Program-made: the position numbers and the translations under genes
The notes under the pieces: model-generated
The model's input: only the letters and a program-made list of their open reading frames with translations
What the model was told of the DNA's origin: nothing
Database searches by the model: none
NCBI GenBank assembly: GCA_050018415.1
Contig: JBEKAB010000012.1
Location: forward strand, 39,586 to 103,585
Length of the DNA stretch: 64,000 bases
Source of the DNA: UBA1161 sp002311745
Lineage (GTDB): Bacteria > Planctomycetota > Phycisphaerae > Tepidisphaerales > Tepidisphaeraceae
Direction of reading: 5' to 3'
Part shown: positions 31,594 through 39,623 of the stretch, piece after piece
Layout: the number at the start of each line of letters is the position of its first letter
Numbering within the stretch: position 1 is the stretch's first letter

Positions 31594-32607
31594 TTAGGAC
31601 TTGGGGGGTTCCTTGGCCTTCAACCACGGCATCATCTTACGCAGGCGGCGGCCGATCACCTCGACCGGGTGATTGTTGTCCTGCTCGTAAAGACGCTTGA
31701 AATTCTTCATGCCGGTTTCGTATTCGTGACGCCATTCCTTGGCGAAAGCACCGCTGGTGATCTCGGCCAAAATCTTTTTCATTTCGGCCTTCACGGCGGG
31801 CGTGATGATGCGCGGGCCGCGAGTCAGGTCGCCGTACTCGGCGGTGTTGGAAATGCTGTAACGCATGTAGTCCAAGCCGCCTTGATAAATCAGGTCGACG
31901 ATCAGTTTCACCTCGTGGACGCATTCGAAGTAGGCCATTTCGGGAGGATAGCCGGCTTCGGTGAGGGTTTCGAAGCCGGCCTTGATCAGGGCGGAAAGGC
32001 CGCCGCAGAGGACGGCCTGTTCGCCGAAGAGATCGGTTTCGCATTCGTCCTTGAAAGTGGTTTCGATGACGCCGGAGCGGGCGCCGCCGATGCCGCGGGC
32101 CCAGGCGAGTGCGGTGGCGCGGGCGTTGCCGGTGGCGTCTTGGTGAACGGCCAGGAGGCAGGGGACGCCGCCGCCACGCTCGAATTCGCTGCGGACCAGG
32201 TGGCCGGGGCCTTTGGGGGCAACCATGACGATGTTCACGTCCTTGGGCGGGACGATCGTTTTGAAATGAATGTTGAAGCCGTGGGTGGCGCCCAGCGTCT
32301 GGCCGGCTTTGAGGTGCGGGGCAATGCTCTTGTGGTAGACGCCGGGCTGAACTTCATCGGGCAAAGTCAACACGATCAGATCGCCGGATTTGACCACTTC
32401 CTCGACGGTGGTGGGCTGGAATCCGTGCTGAATCGCCAGCTTGGCGTTGGAGGTGTCCTTGAGTTCGGCGACGATCACTTTGACGCCGCTGTCGCGCAGG
32501 TTGAGGCTGTGGGCGTGACCCTGGGAGCCGTAACCGAGCATGGCAACCGTCTTGCCCTTGAGGGCGTCAATCGGGGCGTCTTGTTCGTAGATCATTTTCA
32601 AGGCCAT
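31594..32607 (-). CDS. ilvC: Ketol-acid reductoisomerase, class I
   Basis: The 337-residue enzyme carries out the second step of branched-chain amino acid synthesis. The NADPH loop GYGSQGHAHSLNLRDSG (25-41) is followed by knot-domain motifs VAPKGPGHLVR, DLFGEQAVLCGG, and the metal-binding region with YFECVHE and SNTAEYGD. The length fits the short class I form. GGAGG lies three bases before ATG 32607. The gene stands apart from other ilv genes. Confidence 0.95.
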   Translation of the reverse strand: MALKMIYEQDAPIDALKGKTVAMLGYGSQGHAHSLNLRDSGVKVIVAELKDTSNAKLAIQHGFQPTTVEEVVKSGDLIVLTLPDEVQPGVYHKSIAPHLKAGQTLGATHGFNIHFKTIVPPKDVNIVMVAPKGPGHLVRSEFERGGGVPCLLAVHQDATGNARATALAWARGIGGARSGVIETTFKDECETDLFGEQAVLCGGLSALIKAGFETLTEAGYPPEMAYFECVHEVKLIVDLIYQGGLDYMRYSISNTAEYGDLTRGPRIITPAVKAEMKKILAEITSGAFAKEWRHEYETGMKNFKRLYEQDNNHPVEVIGRRLRKMMPWLKAKEPPKS

Positions 32608-32660
32608 GGTTCCTCCGCTAGGGACGGGCGGGGATGGTAATGGAGGGTGGTCGACGTGTC

Positions 32661-32744
32661 AAAATGAAACGTGAAAAGACTTTGCCGTTCACGTCTTCAC
32701 GTTTCACGTTTCACGTCTTCACGTTTCAGGTCTTCACGTTTCAT
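32661..32744. repeat. TTTCACGT/ACGTGAAA palindromic repeat
   Basis: The left side has AAAATGAAACGTGAAAAGAC and the right side repeated TTCACGTTTCACGTCTTCAC, so the whole can fold on itself. Its right half is translated as the C-terminal tail of the nrnA-like protein (MKREDLKREDVKRET). A short related copy occurs at 61904-61929. Confidence 0.75.
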
Positions 32745-33731
32745 TAGATCGAGCATGGCATTGACGATGCGGTCGCAGACGAGCTGGAAATCGCCGGGGA
32801 GACGGAGGCCGGCGGCGCGGGCGTGACCGCCGCCGCCGAATTGCTCGGCGAATTTGGCCACGTCGACCGATTCCTTGCTGCGCAGGCTGACGCGGACGGG
32901 CTGGCCGTCCGGGGATTCCACCATCAGGATGGAGACTTCGACGCTTTGCACTTGCAAGGGGATGTTGATCAGGTTCTCGGTTTCCAGAACACTGGCACCT
33001 GCCTGCTCAAAATCATTCCTACGCAGGCGCATGACGGCCAGGCGGTTGTCGTGCAGGAGTTGCAGCGATTGCTGGGCGCGGGTCTGCAGGGCCAGGCGCT
33101 GGATGCGCTCGTTTTGGTAAAGGAGGCGATAGATGCGGTCGGTGTCGACGCCGGCTTCCATGAGGTCGGCGGCCAGGCGCAGGGTGCGCGGGCGGGTGTT
33201 GCTGAACTGGAACCAGCCGGTGTCGCTGGCGATGGCGAGAAAAAGGGCGGTGGCGACGGGCGGGTCAAAGGGAACCTGCCAGTGCTCGAGGAGATCGGCG
33301 GCGATCTCGCCGGCAGCGGCGGCCTGGGTGTCGATCAGCTTGCAATCGGCCCAGTTTTCCTGGGTGAGATGGTGATCCAGGACGAGGCGTTGGCCGGTCC
33401 AGCCGTCGAGGCGCGGGCGCAGGCCGGGGAGCTGGGACCAGGTGCCTGTGTCGACGACGAGGAGGGTGTCGAATTTTTCCAGCGAGAGATGGGCGGGCCA
33501 GGCGGATTCGACGTCGTGGTGAGCGATGTGGTTTTCCTGGAAGATGAAGGCGTACTTGCCGGGCAGTCGGCTGAAGAGCAGGACTTCAGCTTCGATGGAT
33601 TTTCGGCGCAGGGCCATGGCCATGGCGGCGGTGGTTCCCAGGGCGTCGCCGTCGGGGCGCACGTGGGTGGTGATGAGCACGCGGCGAGCGGCACAGAGGC
33701 GGTCGAGAAACGGTTGATAAAGATCAGTCAT
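32697..33731 (-). CDS. nrnA: DHH-family phosphoesterase (NrnA-like oligoribonuclease/pAp phosphatase)
   Basis: The 344-residue enzyme has the DHH domain: THVRPDGDALGT, LLVVDTGTW, LVLDHHLTQ, and a DHHA1 half with GGGGHARAAG. The family degrades short RNA oligonucleotides and 3'-phosphoadenosine 5'-phosphate. ATG 33731 overlaps the preceding stop (ATGA). The last 14 residues (KREDLKREDVKRET) are encoded by a dispersed TTCACGT repeat and follow the normal domain end. Confidence 0.88.
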   Translation of the reverse strand: MTDLYQPFLDRLCAARRVLITTHVRPDGDALGTTAAMAMALRRKSIEAEVLLFSRLPGKYAFIFQENHIAHHDVESAWPAHLSLEKFDTLLVVDTGTWSQLPGLRPRLDGWTGQRLVLDHHLTQENWADCKLIDTQAAAAGEIAADLLEHWQVPFDPPVATALFLAIASDTGWFQFSNTRPRTLRLAADLMEAGVDTDRIYRLLYQNERIQRLALQTRAQQSLQLLHDNRLAVMRLRRNDFEQAGASVLETENLINIPLQVQSVEVSILMVESPDGQPVRVSLRSKESVDVAKFAEQFGGGGHARAAGLRLPGDFQLVCDRIVNAMLDLMKREDLKREDVKRET

Positions 33732-34423
33732 GGCTGCGAAGCGGCGGAGCCGGGCTCGAGGGCCGCAAAATGAGCGTTCCAATATTCGTCGGCTTCTTTA
33801 TCGCGTGCGCCCATCCAATTTTCCACGTCAAGGCCCAGGCCGGGGGGAAGCGGGTCCAGGACGATAAAAAGGTGGATTATCCTCCCGGAACGGAGAACGG
33901 CCAGGGGGAGGATACGGCCGGCGTGTCTACTTTGCACGGCATGGGTGAACTGGCCGGGCTGAGTCAGAGGGAGGTCGGGCTGATCGAGGATTTTTACGAT
34001 GACGTCGCCGCTGCGCAACATGCGGTAGGCGACAAAGCCGGGGATGCGGCGGCCGACCATAAGGCCCTGTGGGGAAACGGCGGGGCCCAGGGGCCAGAAG
34101 ATGCCCAAAAAACCGGGCGAGGGCGGGTCATCGGGACCGGGCGGCTGGGGGGCCAGATAGAGTTGGCGGACGATGTCGCGCAGGGCGGAGAGTTGGTTGG
34201 GCCACAGAGGGCGCAGGGCCAGGGCGGCTTGGCGCAGGGCGGGAAGGTCCTGACGCGAGAGGCCCATGAGGGATTGGCAGGCGGAATCGCGGACCTGCGG
34301 ATCGTCGTCGCGCAGCTGCGTGATCCATTGGCGAAGCTGAACGTCGGCGGGTTGGGTGGCCGGGGCGGTGGAAGACAAAGCCAACGCCGTTAGTAGGGAA
34401 AGAAGTTTGGCGAATGTGGACAT
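33728..34423 (-). CDS. Secreted protein with HEAT-like and PDZ-like segments
   Basis: The 231-residue protein starts at ATG 34423 with a signal peptide (FAKLLSLLTALALSSTAPAT). Residues 30-75 are helical (LRQWITQLRDDDPQVRDSAC) like a HEAT motif. The later part contains GLMVGRRIPGFVAYRMLRSG, then DVIVKILD, resembling a PDZ domain. An upstream in-frame extension derives from a REP palindrome and was rejected. It is coupled to nrnA. Function unknown. Confidence 0.65.
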   Translation of the reverse strand: MSTFAKLLSLLTALALSSTAPATQPADVQLRQWITQLRDDDPQVRDSACQSLMGLSRQDLPALRQAALALRPLWPNQLSALRDIVRQLYLAPQPPGPDDPPSPGFLGIFWPLGPAVSPQGLMVGRRIPGFVAYRMLRSGDVIVKILDQPDLPLTQPGQFTHAVQSRHAGRILPLAVLRSGRIIHLFIVLDPLPPGLGLDVENWMGARDKEADEYWNAHFAALEPGSAASQP

Positions 34424-34445
34424 GGGGCAGTCTTGGGGTAAATGA

Positions 34446-34501
34446 GCTAAATCGGGACGCGCGTCGCAAGCGACGCGGCTAAACAAAGATGCGTCACGCG
34501 G
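34446..34501. repeat. REP-like palindrome, copy 3
   Basis: It matches copy 1 almost base for base, including CGCGTCGCAAGCGACGCG and GATG(C/T)GTCACGCGG. Its edge covers the stop codon of the phosphotransferase gene (34494-34496). Confidence 0.85.
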
Positions 34502-35585
34502 CTTCGGCCAGCTCGACCAGGCGATCATAATTTTTCAAAATCCAGACGATCTTCCGGTGAACCATCTGCAAGAAAGCGATGCCCTCCACCTTGCCAAAGG
34601 AGCCGGTGGTGGCGATGGGGAAAACGGCCTCGGCAATGAGAGCCTCGACCATCAGCGGCGGGATGGCGCGGATTTCGGCCTGGGAGAGAAGCATCACCTC
34701 ATCATAGCCGCGAAGGAAGCGCTTGAAGCGGGCTTCGTCGATGTAATCGGGCCATTTGGCGACATCCTCGTCGCCGCCGACGATGGAAAACTGCAGGGCG
34801 CCGTTGGCGATGTCGATGACGCGAGCCAAGAGGCGGGCGCTGTCGTAATCGAGGATGGCGACGACGTGGTTGTCGCGGTAGAGCATGTTGCCGGGATGCC
34901 AGTCGGCGTGAACGATCTGCTTGGGCCAGGCGTCGATGCCCATGGCCTGGACCATTTCGGCGGCCTTGCGGTAGTTGGCGACGAGGAAATTCAAGAGCTG
35001 ATGGAGCTGGTTGTTTTCGTCGCCGGGAGCGACGCTGCCGGCGATGGAACGGAGGCCGGACTCGACGGCGGGAGTGGCGTGATAGCTGCCGCTGGAGGGG
35101 TGCCACTCGGATTTGAAACTTTCCAGCAGCTTGTGGAAGAGGCCCAGGACTCTGCCGGCGTCGAAGGTGGCTTCGAGGGTCTGCGGGTAAGTTTGACCGG
35201 GGATGTACTCAAACAGCTCGTAGACGCCGTTGCGCCACTGGAGCATGGAGTTGTTCTCTTTGCGGGTGCCGATGAGATGAGGCAAGGGGAACTGCTTTGC
35301 GGCCAGGAAGAGCTGAAGGGAATGGGCGAAGGCGACCTTGAAGGGATCATCCTTACCGCGAGCGCGGCGTTTGAGGATGAATTTTCCGTGCTCGGCGACG
35401 ATGAGGAGCTTGGGCGCCTTTCGGGAGCCGCGGGCGAATTCAACGATGGAGTCGATGACGCCGATGTCGTAGTGGGAAAGGACGACGGCGAGTTCCTCGG
35501 CGGAGAATTGCTCGCGTTGTCCGCCGGCGCGGCCCTGGCCGGTTCCGGTGCCGGAGACCATGCTTTGGGAACGTTCGGACTGCAT
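34494..35585 (-). CDS. APH-family phosphotransferase
   Basis: The 363-residue protein has the aminoglycoside phosphotransferase/choline kinase fold: FILKRRA (nucleotide lysine), IVHADWHPGNMLYRD (catalytic loop, D and N) and VAILDYDSARL (DFG-like aspartate). The substrate is unknown; homoserine kinase type II-like and sugar or antibiotic kinases share this pattern. The first 18 residues (MQSERSQSMVSGTGTGQG) come from a repeat shared with the glycosyltransferase gene at 35673-37574, so the start may be foreign. It ends within a REP copy. Confidence 0.8.
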   Translation of the reverse strand: MQSERSQSMVSGTGTGQGRAGGQREQFSAEELAVVLSHYDIGVIDSIVEFARGSRKAPKLLIVAEHGKFILKRRARGKDDPFKVAFAHSLQLFLAAKQFPLPHLIGTRKENNSMLQWRNGVYELFEYIPGQTYPQTLEATFDAGRVLGLFHKLLESFKSEWHPSSGSYHATPAVESGLRSIAGSVAPGDENNQLHQLLNFLVANYRKAAEMVQAMGIDAWPKQIVHADWHPGNMLYRDNHVVAILDYDSARLLARVIDIANGALQFSIVGGDEDVAKWPDYIDEARFKRFLRGYDEVMLLSQAEIRAIPPLMVEALIAEAVFPIATTGSFGKVEGIAFLQMVHRKIVWILKNYDRLVELAEAA

Positions 35586-35605
35586 GGAAGGACAGAGTGT
35601 AAGGC
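35529..35605. repeat. MQSERSQSMVSG repeat, copy 1
   Basis: The sequence from GCGGCCCTGGCCGG to AGTGTAAGG is shared with 37519-37591 with few differences, including CCGGAGACCATGCTTTGGGA and TCGGACTGCA. On the minus strand it provides the start and first codons of the phosphotransferase. It contains short GC-rich palindromes. Confidence 0.8.
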
Positions 35606-35672
35606 AAATGGGACAGCGGCAAAAGTGCCCCGCGGCGGGATGGCGCGCGGTTGGCGGGAAAGGCGCTTTAGA

Positions 35673-37574
35673 TCACGGGGGATCGTAAACGTAGATACTG
35701 CCGCCGAGGATGGCGGAGGGTTGGCGGTTGCGATAGCGAGAGTAAAACTCGCGTTGCACGGGGCGCATAAACTGTCCCTGGAGTGCGACGACGCTGACGA
35801 CGACGACCGGAGGCGGTTCCGGGCGTGGCTGCTGGTCGTCGGGAGCGCTGCTGCCGCCGAGGTTGACGTAGTGAATGCCGTAATAGCGCGGATCGGCACT
35901 GCCGAAGTAACACAGAAACAGTTGCCGATCGGGATGGGCACGCTGCCAACGAGCCAGGGCGGGCAGTTCCTGGCCCCAGTCGATGTTGGAATCGCTCAGG
36001 AGAGCGGCTCCGCCGCGCCAGCCGCCAGCGGCGACGTTGAAAAAAGGAATGTAATCGGGAAAGGCGCTGTAGGTTTCGACGGCCAGGCCGAGGATCAGAA
36101 GGGAGACGATCCATCGGGCGGGCCGGGGATATCGCCGCAGGGTCTCGGCGGCGACCACGCCCAAAAAAATGAAAAGGAATGGGTAAACGGGAAAGATGTA
36201 GCGGATGCCCAGATCCAGGTGGGATCGCAAGGCCGCGGCCGTGTAGAGGGCTGGAGCGATGAGCAGGGCACAGCGGGTCCACCATCGCGGCGATGCGATC
36301 CAGCGGCGCGGCGCGACCCGATCGCGCTGGGTCCAAAACAGCCACACGAGCAGCGCCAGGAACAGACCCAACAGCGTGGCCAGAGGCGTTTTGAAGAGGA
36401 ACGCCAGCGGAAAATAGTACCACCATCCAGTGAGGCCAGCGCTGCCGCACAGAAAGCTTTTGCGCACCAGCGAGCTGCTATAGGTGGAAAGAAATCCACG
36501 TGTCCACGCCTGGGGCAGAAGACGATCCCGCTCGATCCACTGCACGGTGCGCAGGGTCAAGCTGGGATGCCATTGGCTGCGCCACCGCTCCAGATCGGTG
36601 CCGCTCACGTCCACAGAGGCGTTGTGCTGAACGCAGCACTCCGCGGTAACGCAGGCGCGGGTGATGTCATCCGACTGTGAAACGGCGCCGGGGGCGGAAC
36701 TGAAGCGAAAGGCGTAACAGGCCCAGATGAAAAGGTAGGTGAACAGCAGGGCGCCGGCGGCGAGGGCGGCGGCGGCGGCCAGGCGCTGGACGACGCTTGC
36801 CGCCGTCCATTTCAGCACCCGCCATGGACCTGGGGCGACGGCGCGGGCCAGCAGAGCCAGCAAAAGCATGGGAAGCGCCAAAACGCCGGAAAATTTGGTC
36901 ATGAGCGTGGCCCCCAGCAGCAAGGCGAGGGCCACGCAACGTGTCCACGTCGCCCGCTGGCCGACACGCCAGATCACCGCCATCAGGGCCAGAAACAGCA
37001 AGGTGATCGGCACGTCGTTTTTGATCAGGGGGCTGTGCGCCAGAAAATTGGGGTCCAAGGCGAAGAAGGCGGTGGCCACGACGGCGGCCAGGGGCCCGGC
37101 CAATCGCCAGGCCCACCAGGCGATCAGGGCGCCCAGGAGCGTGCCCAGGACGATCATGCGGGCGCGACCGGCGCGAATCAGAGCATCCGGATCGTTGCCG
37201 GGGGTCTGATACATCGCTTGCCCCACGTAGGTCCATTCCGCGAGCATGTCGCTGAGCATGGCCGTCCACGCCTCGCTACCACGGTCGAGCCTCAGATCCT
37301 GGTAGCGCGTGCCCAGAGCCACGTAATACTTCCACAGGGGCGGGTCCTCGGGATCGCAGCGGAAATCGCGGTGATACGTTTGCACCCAGGCCGCCACCAA
37401 ATGCAGCGGCTCGTCGGAGGTGGCGCATTTGTCGCTCCAGGCAAACCAGGAGGTGGTGGCGAAGACGGCAAGGAGGAGGAGGCAAGCGAGAGACGAAGTG
37501 GAAGAAGGCGGGGCGGAGCGGCCCTGGCCGGTAGCGGCGCCGGAGACCATGCTTTGGGAGCGCTCGGACTGCAC
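35673..37574 (-). CDS. GT39-like membrane glycosyltransferase, array member 7 (GT-g)
   Basis: The 633-residue multi-spanning protein belongs to the GT-C superfamily, which transfers sugars from polyprenyl-phosphate donors on the outer face of the membrane. The catalytic acidic pair D54-E55 (SDEPLHL) is in the first outer loop; HSPLIKNDVP and SNIDWGQELPAL are array-wide motifs. Translation from GTG 37574 begins MQSERSQSMVSG, from a repeat shared with the phosphotransferase gene. It is nearly the same as GT-f: 36876-37222 is identical to 38904-39250 by my reading. The acceptor is unknown. Confidence 0.85.
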   Translation of the reverse strand: MQSERSQSMVSGAATGQGRSAPPSSTSSLACLLLLAVFATTSWFAWSDKCATSDEPLHLVAAWVQTYHRDFRCDPEDPPLWKYYVALGTRYQDLRLDRGSEAWTAMLSDMLAEWTYVGQAMYQTPGNDPDALIRAGRARMIVLGTLLGALIAWWAWRLAGPLAAVVATAFFALDPNFLAHSPLIKNDVPITLLFLALMAVIWRVGQRATWTRCVALALLLGATLMTKFSGVLALPMLLLALLARAVAPGPWRVLKWTAASVVQRLAAAAALAAGALLFTYLFIWACYAFRFSSAPGAVSQSDDITRACVTAECCVQHNASVDVSGTDLERWRSQWHPSLTLRTVQWIERDRLLPQAWTRGFLSTYSSSLVRKSFLCGSAGLTGWWYYFPLAFLFKTPLATLLGLFLALLVWLFWTQRDRVAPRRWIASPRWWTRCALLIAPALYTAAALRSHLDLGIRYIFPVYPFLFIFLGVVAAETLRRYPRPARWIVSLLILGLAVETYSAFPDYIPFFNVAAGGWRGGAALLSDSNIDWGQELPALARWQRAHPDRQLFLCYFGSADPRYYGIHYVNLGGSSAPDDQQPRPEPPPVVVVSVVALQGQFMRPVQREFYSRYRNRQPSAILGGSIYVYDPP

Positions 37575-37591
37575 GGCGGCAAGTGTAAGGC
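37519..37591. repeat. MQSERSQSMVSG repeat, copy 2
   Basis: It matches 35529-35605. Here the start codon position is GTG (37572-37574) rather than ATG. It replaces the normal left part of the GAGACGAAG palindrome, of which only AGAGACGAAGTG (37489-37500) remains. Confidence 0.8.
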
Positions 37592-37694
37592 CAAGGGCAC
37601 AAACGAAAAAGCGCTGAGGTATTGGTTTGCGGAAGACCGGCCCGAGGACGGGCCGGCTCAGCTTCGATAGGAAGCCGATCCCACCGTCAGCGGC

Positions 37695-39593
37695 TCACCA
37701 GTGGTCGTAGATGTAGAGGCAGCCGCCCAGGACGTCGATCGGCTTGGCGCCAGGCGGGCGAAGCGGGTCGAGATTTTTACGCTGAGCGGGGTTCAAGTAC
37801 TGTCCCTGGAATGCCATGACGCTGACGGCAGCGACCGGCGGCAATTCGGGGCGTGGCTGCTGGTCGTCGGGAGCGTTGCTGCCGCCGAGGTTGACGTAGT
37901 GAATGCCGTAATAGCGCGGATCGGCACTGCCGAAGTAGCACAGAAACAATTGCCGATCGGGATGGGCACGCTGCCAACGAGCCAGGGCGGGCAGTTCCTG
38001 GCCCCAGTCGATGTTGGAATCGCTCAGGAGAGCGGCTCCGCCGCGCCAGCCGCCGGCAGCAACGTTGAAAAAAGGAATGTAATCGGGAAAGGCGCTGTAG
38101 GTTTCGACGGCCAAGCCGAGGATCAGAAGGGAGACGATCCATCGGGCGGGCCGGGGATATCGCCGCAGGGCCTCGGCGGCAACCACGCCCAAAAAAATGA
38201 AAAGGAATGGGTAAACGGGAAAGATGTGGCGCAAGCCCACATCCACGTGGGATCGCAACGCCGCGGCCATGTAAAGGGCTGGAGCGATGAGCAGGGCACA
38301 GCGGGTCCACCATCGCGGCGATGCGATCCAGCGGCGCGGCGCGACCCAATCGCGCCGGGTCCAAAACAGCCACACGAGCAGCGCCAGGAACAGACCCAAC
38401 AGCGTGGCCAGAGGCGTTTTGAAAAGGAACGCCAGCGGAAAATAGTACCACCATCCGGTGAGACCAGCGCGGCCGCACAGAAAGGCTATGCGCGCCAGGG
38501 AGGTGACATAGGTGCCAAGAAATCCACGTGTCCACGCCTGGGGCAGAAGACGATCCCGCTCGATCCACTGCACGGTGCGCAGGGTCAAGCTGGGATGCCA
38601 TTGGCTGCGCCACCGCTCCAGATCGGCGCCGCTCACGTCCACAGAGGCGTTGTGCTGAACGCAGCACTCCGCGGTAACGCAGGCGCGGGCGATGTCATCC
38701 GAGCGTGAAACGGCGCCGGGGGCGGAACTGAAGCGAAAGGCGTAACAGGCCCAGATGAAAAGATAGGTGAACAGCAGGGCGCCGGCGGCGAGGGCAGCGG
38801 CGGCGGCCAGGCGCTGGGCGACGCTTGCCGCCGTCCATTTCAGCACCGGCCATGGATCTGGGGCGACGGCGCGGGCCAGCAGAGCCAGCAGAAGCATGGG
38901 AATCGCCAAAACGCCGGAAAATTTGGTCATGAGCGTGGCCCCCAGCAGCAAGGCGAGGGCCACGCAACGTGTCCACGTCGCCCGCTGGCCGACACGCCAG
39001 ATCACCGCCATCAGGGCCAGAAACAGCAAGGTGATCGGCACGTCGTTTTTGATCAGGGGGCTGTGCGCCAGAAAATTGGGGTCCAAGGCGAAGAAGGCGG
39101 TGGCCACGACGGCGGCCAGGGGCCCGGCCAATCGCCAGGCCCACCAGGCGATCAGGGCGCCCAGGAGCGTGCCCAGGACGATCATGCGGGCGCGACCGGC
39201 GCGAATCAGAGCATCCGGATCGTTGCCGGGGGTCTGATACATCGCTTGCCGCGCGTAGGACCATTCCGCGTGCATGTCGCTGAGCATGGCCGTCCACGCC
39301 TCGCTGCCGCGGTCGAGCCTCAGATCGTCGCGGCGCGTGCCGGCGGCGACGTAGAACTTCCATAGCGGGGGATTGTCGGCGTCGCAGCGGAAATCAAGCT
39401 GGTACGTCTGAATCCAGGCGGCCACCAAGTGCAGCGGTTCGTCGTAGGTGGAGGATTTGTGGAGCCAGGCAAACCAGGAGGTCAGGGCGAAGGCGGCGAG
39501 GAGGACGGTGCAACAAGCGAAGCCGAGAGACGAAGAGACGGAGAGACGAAGAGACGAAGTGGAGGAGGAAATGGCTTCCGGTTTTTCTGTCAC
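37695..39593 (-). CDS. GT39-like membrane glycosyltransferase, array member 6 (GT-f)
   Basis: The 632-residue GT-C protein starts at GTG 39593 (MTEKPEAISSSTSSLRLSVS). The acidic pair is D51-E52 (YDEPLHL). About ten hydrophobic segments follow, with TPGNDPDALIRAGRARM and NDVPITLLFLALM, and the C-terminal outer domain has GGAALLSDSNIDWGQ and LFLCYFGSADPRYYGIHYV. It ends GGCLYIYDHW. It is the closest relative of GT-g. The 30-base gap to GT-e is filled by the palindrome. Confidence 0.87.
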   Translation of the reverse strand: MTEKPEAISSSTSSLRLSVSSSLGFACCTVLLAAFALTSWFAWLHKSSTYDEPLHLVAAWIQTYQLDFRCDADNPPLWKFYVAAGTRRDDLRLDRGSEAWTAMLSDMHAEWSYARQAMYQTPGNDPDALIRAGRARMIVLGTLLGALIAWWAWRLAGPLAAVVATAFFALDPNFLAHSPLIKNDVPITLLFLALMAVIWRVGQRATWTRCVALALLLGATLMTKFSGVLAIPMLLLALLARAVAPDPWPVLKWTAASVAQRLAAAAALAAGALLFTYLFIWACYAFRFSSAPGAVSRSDDIARACVTAECCVQHNASVDVSGADLERWRSQWHPSLTLRTVQWIERDRLLPQAWTRGFLGTYVTSLARIAFLCGRAGLTGWWYYFPLAFLFKTPLATLLGLFLALLVWLFWTRRDWVAPRRWIASPRWWTRCALLIAPALYMAAALRSHVDVGLRHIFPVYPFLFIFLGVVAAEALRRYPRPARWIVSLLILGLAVETYSAFPDYIPFFNVAAGGWRGGAALLSDSNIDWGQELPALARWQRAHPDRQLFLCYFGSADPRYYGIHYVNLGGSNAPDDQQPRPELPPVAAVSVMAFQGQYLNPAQRKNLDPLRPPGAKPIDVLGGCLYIYDHW

Positions 39594-39619
39594 TTCGCCT
39601 CTTTGTCTCTTCGTCTCTA
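39525..39619. repeat. GAGACGAAG palindrome at the GT-f/GT-e junction
   Basis: The left arm GAGACGAAGAGACGGAGAGA and following units are answered by a right arm CACTTCGCCTCTTTGTCTCT. The left arm is read in the GT-f N-terminus as SSTSSLRLSVSSS on the minus strand. Confidence 0.85.
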
Positions 39620-39623
39620 TCTT

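Noticed and set aside
35529..37591. Homology between the phosphotransferase and GT-g
   Set aside because: Only the first 12 residues or so match and both come from one DNA repeat; the rest of the proteins are unrelated.
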